Part shown: in pieces, positions 1 to 10,335 of the stretch | Position numbering within the stretch: position 1 is the stretch's first letter | Layout of the letters: each line of letters opens with the position of its first letter | NCBI GenBank assembly: GCA_023055425.1 | Contig: JALGPY010000007.1 | Span: 12,534,001 to 12,598,000 of the forward strand | From: Linanthus parryae | Taxonomy: Eukaryota; Streptophyta; Magnoliopsida; Ericales; Polemoniaceae | DNA: 64,000 nt | Direction: 5' to 3' | The notes under the pieces: model-generated | Told to the model about the DNA's origin: nothing | Seen by the model: only the letters and a program-made list of their open reading frames with translations | The model's database searches: none | Made by a program: the position numbers and the translations under genes

Positions 1-405
1 GGCTAGAGGAATCAAGTACAAGAGTTTGAATATAGACTTTGGTTGAGGAATTTTCAAAGTATAATTGCTCGTTTGGCTAAGTAGAACACATTCGTGTTGC
101 TTAAACATAAATCATAATTGGTGTGAGATCTCTAGTGAACCCGTAGAGATATCCTGAACTTGTCCACTTGTTACATCACTTGCAATAAACCAATCTTTGT
201 TAATCGTGAAGTAATTCATTTGATTAATTGAGATATATGTTCTTTCACTTTTAGTAGGATTTAGTAAACAAAATCATCGCGTTGTGCCCACACGAGGTTA
301 AGAAATTCCATCTAGTTTACAAGAAATCCTTTGGGTTCGACAAACCCGGATTTACCGGAATTATTACTACACTGACAGCCGTACACTTGCGGTTGGATCA
401 TGTCA
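1..405 (+). mobile_element. 3' part of an Athila-type LTR (solo or 3' LTR), cut by the window start
   Basis: The last 250 bases resemble the end of the complete plus-strand LTR at 58,745-60,337. Both have a tract like TTAATCGTGA..TTCA, then CCTTTGGGTTCGACAA, a TTATTACTACAC tract, a GTRCACTTGC motif, and a terminus reading GG(A)..TGTCA. After TGTCA at 401-405 there is no tRNA-Asp primer-binding site, unlike at 60,344. This is therefore a solo LTR or the 3' LTR of an element lying to the left. The start of the LTR is outside the window. Confidence 0.55.
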
Positions 406-1169
406 GGGAGAAATAAAGCTAGGAGATGGAAAAAATTGTCATACTCATGCACACTTATAAGTCGAAGAGGGCAAGGATTACAAAATCTATGCCACTTCAG
501 TCAGTCCCTTATGGCAAAAGCAGCACATAATATTTGGAATAATTTATAATCCCTCTAAACCGAATCCTGACGGGAAAACAACTCCGCTCAAAAGATTATG
601 TCTTCGTCAACAACAACCTCTTTGGGCATCATGGGGTGGAAAATTATTCTAAGGGAGTAATGACTTGTGCATAAGGGTGTTTACCTAGCCGCCACTAAGG
701 GTGCGCGTCAATGATGTCGACCCTTAGGGCTAGTGGTTCTGACTTTGAGATCACCACCTCAAGGTGACTGGAAATAAGTGGGATTTGATTCTTAATTTGG
801 CTTTTCTAGGAGATCGTAGCTTGAAGTCTAAGCAAGAAGACTTGATCAACGATTATACTCATCCCTTTCTAGTAAATTTATTTCTAATACTCTGAGAAGG
901 TGATTAATTATAAGGAGGTGATGCGTGCATATAAATAGGTGCTTCTTCCACAATTATTTGTATCATCACATTTGGAAGGTCCCATGCGTATCAGAATGAG
1001 GGATCAATTCAGTCTCCTTTTTCCATGTGTGAGAGAATTTTATAGTTAAGAAGAGAGAGCTCTAGTGTAGACATGATATATGTATTAGGGTAAAATTTGA
1101 AAGAGATTGTAATCCTCCTCTTTGTTCATCTTCGCAATAATATTTCAGTGAGATTCGACGTACGATGTA
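406..1169. other. Unassigned spacer next to LTR end
   Basis: No long reading frame and no recognisable terminal repeats. It could be flanking DNA of the LTR or the upstream, more decayed part of the LINE that becomes recognisable from about 1,170. I see nothing I can name. Confidence 0.4.
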
Positions 1170-2260
1170 GGCAAGTTGCCAAACCATGTTAAATATTGTT
1201 CTATTTTTCTTTGTTATTTGGACAAGCTATTATCAATTCGCTTTCGTCAACCCGGTTCCGCCAGGCACACAAAGGGCACTTGTCGTGATGTGAGAAACGA
1301 TCACACCATAAAACCAACAACGAACCTTTGGATTCTGGGAAGTAATACTCTTATTCCAAATGGCCAAAACAACTGTTTCAGAAAGCTTACGATTAGCTTC
1401 CTTATCGATGAAGCCTCAAAGTCCTCGATAACCTCCCTTTTGAGATACTTCTACAACAATGAAACGATAAAAAACTTATATCATTTACATCCCGCAATCT
1501 CCTCAAAAAGATAGAAGATTTTAGTTGGGATCTGGGAACTGAGCCTTCAATATCATCTGACAAATGGAACTTTTTGAAATACACCCACTATATAATCAAG
1601 CACCCAGTCCACCATCCGCAGTTTAACACTTTCACCAAAAATCAAGCATTTCTTATGGAGAATAGCTCTCAACATCTAAATCTCCAAAGAAAGAAGGCTA
1701 CTTCTTCAACAACATGCCCACAGTGCCACGCTTACAAGAAACATCATAACATCTGCTATTCCAATGTGACTTCTCTAACTAAGTTTGGACGCTCAACACT
1801 GGAATGATTTTCGAAATAGACCAGCCAGCTATGGCAGCTCAAACAATTTCTATTAAAAAATCTCTCAAACACGAGCCAGACAAAAGACTTTTGGCTTCAT
1901 TATGTGAAAAATATGGACCCGCCGAAACGAATCAGTGTTAGACTCCAAAATCATTCACCTGCTTCCGACTCTGGAATTCATCGATCATTTCGAAACAACC
2001 ATGCCTGCCCATCACGTGAGGAATAAGCCATCCCTAGATGCTCACAAAAAGAGTTACTCCTGATATGTTCTTCACAACAACAACAAGATCAACAACTCAA
2101 AAGATATATATCAAGTAGATGCAGTTTGGAAAGACTACAAAGCAAGAGAACAGTGCGACATGATAGACACGAGAAGACTTCTCTTTAAATATAGAAGGGA
2201 ACTCATCTTTAAAGCTCCATAAACTCCATAAAATTTGGAGACCAAGACAAGAGGAATAAT
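1170..2260 (+). pseudogene. Decayed LINE ORF2, C-terminal part (zf-RVT region)
   Basis: Three shifting frames together read like the end of a plant non-LTR retrotransposon polyprotein. One frame at about 1,390-1,510 gives FLIDEASKS and LLRYFYNNETIKN. Another at about 1,636-1,680 gives SPKIKHFLWRIALNI, the usual segment before the zinc-binding zf-RVT domain. A third at about 1,710-1,770 gives CPQCHAYKKHHN, the start of that domain. Frameshifts and stops separate all of these, so it is not functional. The reverse transcriptase core upstream is not recognisable and the 3' end is not defined. The family call rests on remembered LINE motifs; a translated search would settle it. Confidence 0.6.
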
Positions 2261-3106
2261 TGAACTGCAAAAAATAGCTCTTATCCGACTGATATATATT
2301 AGTTTTGTACTCTTTTTTTTATGTCATTACCATAAGTCATGTAAAACGAGACTTTGCCTCACGTTTGTATGTAATAGTTAAGTTAATGTTAAACTTTTAT
2401 TTTTCTTTCTTCTAAAAAAGTAATTCTGATCGAGTTCAAACCCAGTCCATATATACATGGTTCATATATGAACATGGGAAATATTAGCATGTCAAACCGG
2501 ATACAAATCACATAAGATATTCGATTGATATTTGACCCAATACAATCCAAATGTATGTTATTTTAGAGCTACATGTAGTCACAAATTGACCTACTTATAG
2601 GTAAACATATTTTTCTAGCAAGTTCTACCTCACACTTCTCAATTGTGAGTCTGCAGCCCGAATTTCTTAACCTGATTTACTTCTCTAATGTGATTTGCAG
2701 GTTATTGCAATAAAGACAAGTTATTTCAATAAAGACAGTTAACTCAATCTGTACCCAAAGAGTAATGGATGCAAGTTTCCACACCACTAAATAAATTAGT
2801 AACTACAAACTAACCACTAACCACACCATATGTCAAAAACCCACTACTATCTTATCATCTTATTTCTGTTCATGCTCATGCCGTCACCTGTAGGCCTTCA
2901 TTAACAAAGTCAAAGAAATGCCCTTTTATGCCTCGACAAACTAGTGCTTACCTGTGTGCTTTGAACATTCTACAAATCTACTACTCACTGATCACATCAA
3001 GAAAATAGAACAAAGTAGTATGGGTAGTAACAATAACATCCAATGAGCTTCAAACTGTTTGAAGAAACAAGCACGTAAGTACTCTTGAGAAAAGAACTTG
3101 ATTGTA
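2261..3106. other. AT-rich spacer downstream of kelch gene A
   Basis: No supported gene. It lies 3' of the last exon of kelch gene A on the minus strand and should hold that gene's 3' UTR and polyadenylation site, which I could not place. The 2,290-2,420 part may be the tail of the LINE. Confidence 0.4.
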
Positions 3107-3245
3107 TTATCCATCTTCCTCATCGTTCTTCTTTTCAACGTCCTCGATAAGCAGATTGAGAAGCGCGTCACACGACACCTTCTCTTTCTGGGTATCCTCT
3201 GCGCGGTCATTGTTGTCCCGCTGCACCTCCCTTTTAGTAGAATAA
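3107..3245 (-). CDS. Kelch gene A, last exon (exon 2)
   Basis: This small exon is inferred from comparison with gene B. The minus-strand sequence just before it is a pyrimidine-rich tract ending in CGTGAAG, a good acceptor. Joined to the donor at 4,238 (two bases of a codon carried over), the frame stays open for 45 residues and ends in TAA at 3,107-3,109. It starts VYSTKREVQRDNNDRAED and ends in an acidic, lysine-rich tail, EKKNDEEDG. Gene B has a matching exon at 15,191-15,272 with the shared core EV..DNNDR and the same acceptor. Conservation of acceptor, phase and peptide in two diverged copies is the evidence that it is real. The protein including exon 1 would be 414 residues. Confidence 0.72.
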
Positions 3246-3358
3246 CTTCACGAGAGAAAAAAACAAGAGATTAAAGTTTGCATGAAGAATACAAACAGAC
3301 TAAGAAAGGAGCAAACTAGAGCTACCAAAAAGCCTTTAACACAACCCTTAAGTTGTAG

Positions 3359-3780
3359 CCTTAGTTTGGTAATACTGTGGCGGTTCAGAAAATTGTTGTG
3401 TAGAAAGCAGTGTGAGAAAATTGATGTGGAAATCTACACCAAAAGTGTTTGGTAAGCTCCGTATAAAACCTGCTGTAGAGAAGTAGTTTTGACACTGTGT
3501 TTGGTAATTAGTGTTTTAGACTTTTTGTTAACGTCAAAACGACCATTACTATTACAATAAAATATTATTAATATTTATTAATGGATAATGAATGTCAAAC
3601 GATAAATTAATCAAAAAGTAGGTCGTAGAAAGCAAACTCTCTCCTGCTTTTCAAAAGCTGATGTGGGAAAATAGTTGTTTTTTAGAAAGTAGAAACACAA
3701 AATTTTATCAAACTCAAAAATACCGCTTTTCGATTTGAAAACCAGCGTTTTAAAAAGCAAAAGCAATACCAAACGGGGTC
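3359..3780. mobile_element. MITE in the intron of kelch gene A
   Basis: The insert is about 422 bases long, flanked by GTAG on both sides (3,355-3,358 and 3,781-3,784). Its ends are rough inverted repeats: GTTTGGTAATAC near 3,365, and AATACCAAAC near 3,766. The matching intron of gene B has an uninterrupted AAGTTG-ACTTCCATTCCC at the same place, which marks an empty site. The rest of this intron (3,781-4,238) has another CCCTCAAGT-type repetitive stretch at about 3,890-4,050 that I could not delimit. Confidence 0.6.
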
Positions 3781-4238
3781 GTAGTTTCCATTCCCAGTAA
3801 CATAATTTCGAAATAGAAGTTATACAAGTGATTAGACTTATTATAAGTAATTGGTAATGTCAATAGAAGAATGAACAACAACAATTTTCAATGACACTTT
3901 CACCCCCTCAAGTGGGCGCAAGCTTTTTAGGATCTCACAATTAGCAGTTAGCACCCACATGTTTTGGGTAACAGACATATATCGGCCCCTCAAGTTTGAT
4001 GCAACGACACTTTCACTCGTTCAAGTTTGGGGAAATTATACTTTCAGTTAGACTCCCTAATTGTCACATCGTTAGTTTGGTTTGACCTTTATACAATAAG
4101 ATTTTTGCATCAGCCACTGCCTCTACCCTAGTCGAATTTAGTGAACCAACTATGTAAGTGGAATTCAAGTCTAGGCACGATATCATAGTAGAAAAACTGA
4201 AAACAAGCAAAGAACTGAAAAATAGAATCATCACTTAC

Positions 4239-5344
4239 ACTGAAAAATACTTGTAGTAATAAGACGAATATCCCTTCACCTTGTGTGAGGAGAAACTCCC
4301 CGAATGAGCGGTCAACCTCACTTGCTCCGGGCCGATAATCTCCTCATCAATCTCCATCTTCAGGCAATTAAAATATTGATGATCATCGCCGTTTAATGCC
4401 CAAACGACGGCCAATTTCTTTTCACCAATCGGAATCAACTTGAACCCCCCAAATGTCGTGTAATAGTCGTCGATAGAATCGTGCCAATGAGGTAACCGGT
4501 AGTCCGCCCTGTTCTCCATCAAGTTTTCTAGACCAGTCACTGCGACCGGGGATAATTCCTCGTTCAAATCATACCCAATCAATTCAAATTTTCCTAATTC
4601 GGTGGCGTAGTAGCTCCCCATGTAGACCGTGGTCCCCAGAACAGCTATCGCGTTAGGGTGCCCGTAATCTCTAGGGTAATTGCACGGTTGTAAACGATTA
4701 GTTTCAGGAGTGTACTTGTGTAACTTCTGATCAGATGTATACAGAAAAACTTGTCTATCTGTACTGTCAACTGCATAATCCAGAATGGTCCGTCCGCTCT
4801 CCCAGCCAATGACCTCCCATTGGTCAACCGCGGAGTCGTAGGCCTCCATTGGAATCCTCTTACTAGTGTCGAACAAATCCAAGCCCCCTAAGACATAAAC
4901 CTTGTTGTTTAATGCGAAACCAGTGGAATTCTTTCTCGCGAATTCCATTGGTTTCGCTTGCCTCCACCCTTTTTCTGGGTGGGCGGCGTCGATGAAATAG
5001 ACGTCGTTAGACATAAGGGTTCCACCGCCGCTGAGGTTTTCCCCGCCGCCGAGGACATAGATGGTGGACCCCACGGCGGCGTAGGTGGGGGATCGCCCTT
5101 TTTGGTGATGATTCAGTTTGAATACTGGCTCGAGAAGCTGCCCCCGCGACGGCGGCAGCTGGTGATTTGGGATTCGGTAGAAGAGAAGGTCTGTATCATC
5201 CTCCACAACGAAGTAGACAGACGCTTCGCCTTCTGTTGGTTCGCTGTGATTGAGGGTTTCGCCGTCGTCGTCCGATTCCGAGCCGGTGAACGTTGGCAGG
5301 AATATGGGCTTCTCCTCCACCTCCGACTCGTTCGTTGTACCCAT
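4239..5344 (-). CDS. Kelch-repeat protein, gene A, exon 1
   Basis: Function unknown; by family, a kelch beta-propeller protein that probably acts as a protein-interaction scaffold. Residues 1-50 are acidic and serine-rich. Residues 43-60 (SVYFVVEDDTDLLFYRIP) form a block shared with genes B, C and D. Two kelch motifs are clear at about 86-130 (IYVLGGG, then GW) and 136-180 (NNKVYVLGG, then YD...QWEVIG). The rest is propeller-like without clean motifs. No F-box, signal peptide or membrane segment is seen. The continuous frame appears to stop at 4,235-4,237, but that TAA lies inside a donor GTAAGT (4,238-4,233), so the coding exon most likely ends at 4,239 and continues at 3,245 after a 993-base intron. 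If the intron is retained, a 369-residue form results. The ATG at 5,344 follows a TATA box by about 100 bases. Confidence 0.85.
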
Positions 5345-5444
5345 CCCGCTTGTAGCCGTGTTTGGAGAACTTCACCGTCGCCGTCAGAACTCAGAACGGT
5401 GTCTCACTGCGATTACGACGGGAGTATTGTAAGCTCGTGTTTGG

Positions 5445-5453
5445 CTTTTTATA
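5445..5453 (-). promoter_or_regulatory. TATA box of kelch gene A
   Basis: TATAAAAAG on the minus strand, about 100 bases upstream of the ATG at 5,344. Position and sequence fit a plant core promoter. No mapped start site is available. Confidence 0.5.
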
Positions 5454-5937
5454 CCACGACTGGGGTTGGGTAATTGACGAAAACACCCCCGAAGGCTCTG
5501 CCCTTCATTTCCACTATTTTCTCTGGGTGACCCAAATATGCCCCCAAATCATCACCTCGCACCGCTCCGCCCGTCGTCGTCGTCTGATTTACGATCCCGG
5601 ACACGAGGCATGTTGGAGCATCTCTAGCAGGGGATGTAAACAAGTTGTTTATACAAAATATAAAGGACTTGGCCAAAAATTATAGTCTAACAGAGCATGC
5701 ATCCGCAAATGCAAAATATATGTCATGCATCTATCTCGTCAAATTTGGCGATAAAGTTGCCCCTCCATCATGTTTTCCTATTTTTTAGGTTTGTTATTAT
5801 TTTTTAAGTTTGTTGAAGTATTGTTGAAAAACTAAAGTTTAACTGACATATAAAACAAAAAATTGATATTTATCAAACAATTATATAAATTTTGCATAAC
5901 ATTGTTGGAGATGGTATTTCGAACAATACTTTAAAGA
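5454..5937. other. Upstream region of kelch gene A and AT-rich spacer
   Basis: The first 200 bases are GC-richer and would be the upstream region of gene A. From about 5,600 the sequence is AT-rich and begins with GGAGCATCTCTAGCAGG, which resembles the ends of common plant MITEs (GGAGCATCTCC). I could not find a matching right end. Confidence 0.35.
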
Positions 5938-5951
5938 TATGTGACATAGTT

Positions 5952-6042
5952 GCAGCTAGGGTGGTAGCTCGATTGGTAGAGCGTTGTAAGCCCCTGCATG
6001 AGGTCCCGAGTTCAATTCCGGTTTACGGCAAAAAAATAGAAT
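5952..6042 (+). mobile_element. tRNA-derived mini-SINE (copy 1)
   Basis: About 91 bases with pol III internal promoter boxes: A box TAGCTCGATTGG at 5,965-5,976 and B box GAGTTCAATTC at 6,008-6,018, followed by a short A-rich tail. It is flanked by an imperfect 14-base target duplication, TATGTGACATAGTT (5,938-5,951) and TATGTGACGTAGTT (6,043-6,056). The region between the boxes cannot form an anticodon arm, so it is not a tRNA gene. The copy at 39,627-39,708 shares the ...CCCCT.CATGAGGTCCC.. core. Confidence 0.72.
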
Positions 6043-6056
6043 TATGTGACGTAGTT

Positions 6057-7021
6057 TTGTTGTTTAATGATGATGGGTAAAAGAAACTTTCACCATTTTA
6101 CTATGCCAAAATTCAAGATAATACATTGGCTCCCATATTGAAAGAGTGCAAATTTATCCCAAAAATTACTATCACTGATGAATCCCCGCTCCAATACAAA
6201 TGATTCACAATTAGAGAATGTTGGTATCTTAAAATTTAGTACACAAAAGGGTGAAAGTATCATCACCTGAACTAAGTGGTGTACAAGTGTCTTTGCATCA
6301 AACTCGGTAGTGTGTAAGTATCTTTACCCTTAAACTATATTCCATCATTCCCAAAATGAGTGTCCCATTATTTCTTGAACTATTTTGAGGTCACAAATTA
6401 ACTAGCAGAACGATATCGAAACTTGTTATTTTTATGGAGTTTTAGAATAAAGATCACTCTGCAACAACGTAAAAAGATTAACAAATTCTTGTATCGTTTG
6501 GCTAATCACATCTTCACCTCAAATTGGTTGTTAAAAACAATTGAACACTAACTTTGGGATGAAGTCAGGACACCTAACAGCAGAGCTTCAAAATATATAT
6601 GAGATGATTACCGCTCGAAAAATATACAATCACCAATAGAAAAGAATGAAGCACCAACACGCTCCATTATGAATTGGGAGTTGTAATAATTTTGTTCCGG
6701 TAGCAAGAAAAAGAGTTCAGCACATACAATATGCCTCAACGCTTGCTATTCAGAATGTACACAAACCTCAGATGTATGCAGTCGCATCTCACAATGTCAC
6801 AACCCCAATCCCACAAAATAGCAACTGAGAGAAGAGAACTAGAACAAGAACGATTCCATCGTGCGCAACCCCAAATCTCAAAATGCTTAATCATTGAAGG
6901 TGTTAATAGTAACATGTAAGGTTTACTATTTACCAAACATCTAATCCACAATATATCGATGTGAGACGGAATATTACACACAGTGTTCAAATCAAATCAA
7001 CTGTCTGCAAACATAAAGTCA
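6057..7021. other. AT-rich intergenic spacer
   Basis: No supported gene. Around 6,240-6,370 it contains CTGAACTAAGTGG and CATCAAACTCGG phrases like those at 3,890-4,050 in the intron of gene A, so it probably contains a related but unbounded repeat. Confidence 0.35.
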
Positions 7022-7026
7022 AATTC

Positions 7027-7381
7027 CTAACCGTGACTCTCACTAGATCTCTTGACAAAACCCATTGTTGTTATTTTATCAATCACATCATCTACGGATA
7101 CCCTATTACCACCACCAGAAGAGCCACCAATTGAAGAAGCAGTTGGAGGTCCTTGTGGTAGTATACACGCTGTGGGAAGCTGAGGATAGCTTCCCTCCAC
7201 CGCCCTGTTGCTGCTAGTGCGACTGCTGAGGTACAGATACATCATGCTGGAAAGAATCAGACTGGGTTGTGCTCTGGATTTCTGAATGCTGCTCTGTCTT
7301 GGGAAGTTGCAGCTTCGCAAGGTGAAGCTCACTCTCTATTACATCTTGCTTGTCCTTTACGACCTTCGCACTAAACTGAAC
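7027..7381 (-). pseudogene. DUF1421 (FLOE-like) protein gene fragment, broken
   Basis: An exon-like stretch begins after a good acceptor (TTTGTTTGCAG, ending at 7,382). It reads VQFSAKVVKDKQDVIESELHLAKLQL in one frame, meets a TAG, then resumes in another frame as YPQLPTACILPQ.PPTASS and a glycine/serine stretch leading to NRVSVDDVIDKITTMGF. A coiled-coil AKLQL segment, a proline/glutamine-rich middle and a VDDVIDK..TMGF motif match my recollection of plant DUF1421 proteins such as Arabidopsis FLOE1. The stop, the frameshift and the premature end at 7,027 mean it is not functional. The upstream exons are missing. Because an intron acceptor is kept, it is a DNA-level fragment and not a retrocopy. 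Confidence 0.5.
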
Positions 7382-7636
7382 CTGCAAACAAAGGAAGTAA
7401 CATTTCAAAATCACTTCAGATACTTTTTATTCATTATTTTACTATAAAACATTTTCTAATCACCTTATAATATCTAGCATGTAAAGGCATCCCCAATAAA
7501 CTAGTTTAATAGAGAGCCAGCTTTAGAAAATCAAGTCTGCAGTAGACTAGACAGTTAAACTTGCTATTTTAGTTTCCTTGATTTTTAGACTGCTAGATGT
7601 GGCAAGTCTCTCTCCTTCCTGCTACTTTTCTAACGC

Positions 7637-8988
7637 ATTACTTAATGGTACCCCCAGTATAGCGAAACTATCACTTTGCACTACCCACTATCAAAACTTG
7701 CTGCTAATGTTCCCCATTTGCAATAAATCAGTCACTTTCAAATTGGGAAAAAAAATCATCCAAACACCTTCCATGTCAAAAGGGTAAAAATGTCTTCTGT
7801 TAAATGAAGAAAAAGAAAAAAGAAAAGAAAGAAGAAGAAGATAAGGTTCATCTCCATCTCCATCTCTATAGCCTTTCAAATCTGTCGCGTCTCCTTCACT
7901 GCTCCTGTTCACTTCTCCCAATCTTCTTCTTCTCCTTCTCCGTCTTGCACAAGTTCGCTCCTTCAACAAATACCCGAGATCGATCCGAGCCCCAAGTCAT
8001 GCCCTATCCTCTCAAATCGAACCCATTAATCTGGGTTAGGGGCAATTGGGAGTTGCTGCCGAAAATTGTGGGTGTGCTCTGGGTTTCAGATCGAGTTCTA
8101 GGGTTTGAGGTCTCTGGTTGCAGGTAGGGCTAATTAGGATGATCGATTCTCTCTGTCCTAGGTTGTGTTCACTTGGGGGTTGGACGAATGTTACTGGGTT
8201 TTCAATTTAGTGGTTTGTAGCCATTGTAGTGCTCAGAAGCTTCGAATTGAGGAAGCACTTGGGTGTTTTCTGGGTTTTGATGGCTCCATGGTGGTGGTGT
8301 TTAGATGGGTTAGGGGCAGTGGTAGGTGGATTGCTTGGGCTAGAACTGGTTTCAAAACTTGGGTATTTTCGTTGCTCTCTGGGTTTCAAGATCAGAAATC
8401 GCTATTTAGCCTCCTCTCCATCGTCCTCTTCCTACTCTTCTTATAATTCTTCGGCTCTCTTTGGCCACCGGCGCGGTGTAGTTTGGAGTCTCAATCTCTG
8501 CAATTTCTTCGGTATGTCCTTCTTTCCCCGCCCCTTGCATTGCTTAGATTTTATTAATTTGCCGCAAAAATGTTCATTTATGGCTACTGGAAGAGGTCAG
8601 AAGTCGTATGCACATATGGTACTACTAATGATAGAATTGAAATTTGGCAGTTGTGGGTGGCCGGATTCTGGGTCCATGTGGCGGCAATGGTGGTTGGATG
8701 GCCTGTTTCTGGGTTCATGTGGTGGTGGCAGTGGTGGATGTGGAGGTGAATGTAATGAACCCAGTTGATGATCTTAGTGTTCTTCAACGGAAATAATTGA
8801 CAATTCTGCCCTCATCACAAAAGGACATCAAAGTCAACTAACGGCATATTCCGTTAAGTCATGGACGGAAATGTTTTCCCAGTTTGAAAGTGACTAATTT
8901 ATTGCAAATGGGGAATATTATCAGCAAGTTTTGATAGTGGGTAGTGCAAAGTGATAGTTTCGCTATACTGGGGGTACCATTAAGTAAT
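7637..8988. mobile_element. Mutator-like element with ~115-bp terminal inverted repeats, possible gene capture
   Basis: The left arm 7,637-7,752 and right arm 8,873-8,988 are inverted copies that differ at only about five positions (both start ATTACTTAATGGTACCCCCA when read inward). Arms over 100 bases are typical of Mutator-like elements. I found no convincing 8-11 base target duplication. The interior (about 7,760-8,870) is GC-richer and looks like captured genic DNA: a CT-rich leader near 7,840-7,940, a G/T-rich stretch, and short open frames but no transposase. The open frames (e.g. 8,229-8,768) are repetitive, hydrophobic and W/G-rich, so I do not call them genes. Confidence 0.6.
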
Positions 8989-9101
8989 TAAGCCTTAAAT
9001 TTAATACTACTGTCTACTGCAATAAGTTAAAGAATGTCAACTCGCTAAAATGAAGACAATTATTTTTGGTCAAAATTTAGCTAACTCGTATCTAGCCTAG
9101 T

Positions 9102-9471
9102 TAAGAGCATCTCCAATAGTACTAGTTAAAAGTTATTTATAATTCGATGAAAATTTAACATTTCTATTTTAGATATTGTAAAAATTTAGTTAGCGCTCCA
9201 ATAGTGTTAGTTAAATGATTAGCTAAATAACACGTGGCACATTCTTAATATTTCTTGTATGAGAATTTTAAGGAATTCAAAACATAACCGCTAAGAACAT
9301 GGGTAAACAAAATATGAAGTTATTTATCTGGCTCGTCAAAAGTAGTGAGCGGGATAACTATCCGCTAAAATAAAGAGCGTAATAGAGAGCCTATTGGAGA
9401 CAATGTTTTTCCCATCTTATTTATATTTTGAAGATAACCGTCATATAAATAACCTATTGGAGATGCTCTTA
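9102..9471. mobile_element. MITE with TAAGAGCATCTCCAATAG inverted ends
   Basis: The left end TAAGAGCATCTCCAATAG (9,102-9,119) is matched exactly in inverse by CTATTGGAGATGCTCTTA (9,454-9,471). The interior is AT-rich and non-coding. The GAGCATCTCC-type terminus is common among plant MITEs; the target duplication (probably TTA/TAA) overlaps the inverted repeat, so the superfamily is uncertain. Confidence 0.75.
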
Positions 9472-10335
9472 GTAAATACTCCGAATTTTTCCGTTGAATA
9501 CCCGTCCGTACGTATAAATGAAAAATATTTTCGTATTTCGTACTATTGCTGAATCTAATGAAAAATACTCGAATTTTTGAGCAAAAAAGTTTAATACTCG
9601 TATTTCACGTTTTAACGTACAATACTTCCGAATAAAACTTCTTGAAACATTATTGCAGTGAATAAATTTTCATCCAAAATAGTGTAACTTTTAGTAATTA
9701 GACATTATTAAATATTTTCTTGTTATTTATATATTTTAATATTTATTATTATAAGTATTTACAAGTATTACTACAAAACTTATAAAATATTAAGTTAAAA
9801 TAACTATAATTATGTATATGTTTTTGTGTGTGTGTATACGTGCAACTTGAGTCTTATGTGTTATATTATTAAGTTTTAAATAATACATGTTAAGATTAGG
9901 GAATGTGTTGTAACTTTTTTTTTTTTACAAAAGTAGTTTGAATAGTATGATATTATTTTACACGAGTAATTAGTTATGAGTAAATAGTGTAAATATCAAA
10001 AATAATAAACAACAGAGTGCATGCTTTACAAATTATTTATAAATATTTGATAAAAATATGAAAAGATGACAATGTGTGACACAAATAACTCATTATATAT
10101 GCCAAAATACTAAGAAATGCACCCGTATTTTTAATTCCGAATGAATAACTAGTATACAAACTATACACGTACGTATAGAAAACTCGAATTAATGAAATTG
10201 CGTATTTTTAAGCAGAATTTTGACTAACGTATTTTTAACCTAAAATCGTATAATACACGTACGTGCTGTATCACGTTTTGTTTCCGTCTCGTATTTTACT
10301 AACTATGGTATCTAGCACTATTGTGGACGCTCTAA
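9472..10335. repeat. AT-rich stretch with ACGTA/CGTATTTT subterminal repeats
   Basis: Very AT-rich and non-coding. Short ACGTA and CGTATTT words cluster at both ends (9,500-9,610 and 10,120-10,290). The right edge (10,307-10,335) is a weak inverted match to the left end of the MITE at 9,102 (GTGCTAGA/CTCTAA against TTAAGAGC/TACTAG). This pattern fits a non-autonomous DNA transposon, with the 9,102-9,471 unit at its left end or inserted into it. Boundaries are not secure. Confidence 0.35.

Noticed and set aside
4958..5473. Plus-strand frames over kelch gene A (and 17,877-18,524, 31,469-31,813)
   Set aside because: Shadows of the minus-strand kelch exons; the same shadows recur in each copy.
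5952..6042. A tRNA gene
   Set aside because: A and B boxes are present but there is no anticodon arm or acceptor stem, and an imperfect 14-base direct repeat flanks it, as for a SINE.
8229..8768. A 179-residue protein
   Set aside because: Composition is dominated by W, G, S and L from GT-rich DNA, no motif is seen, and it lies within the inverted-repeat element.
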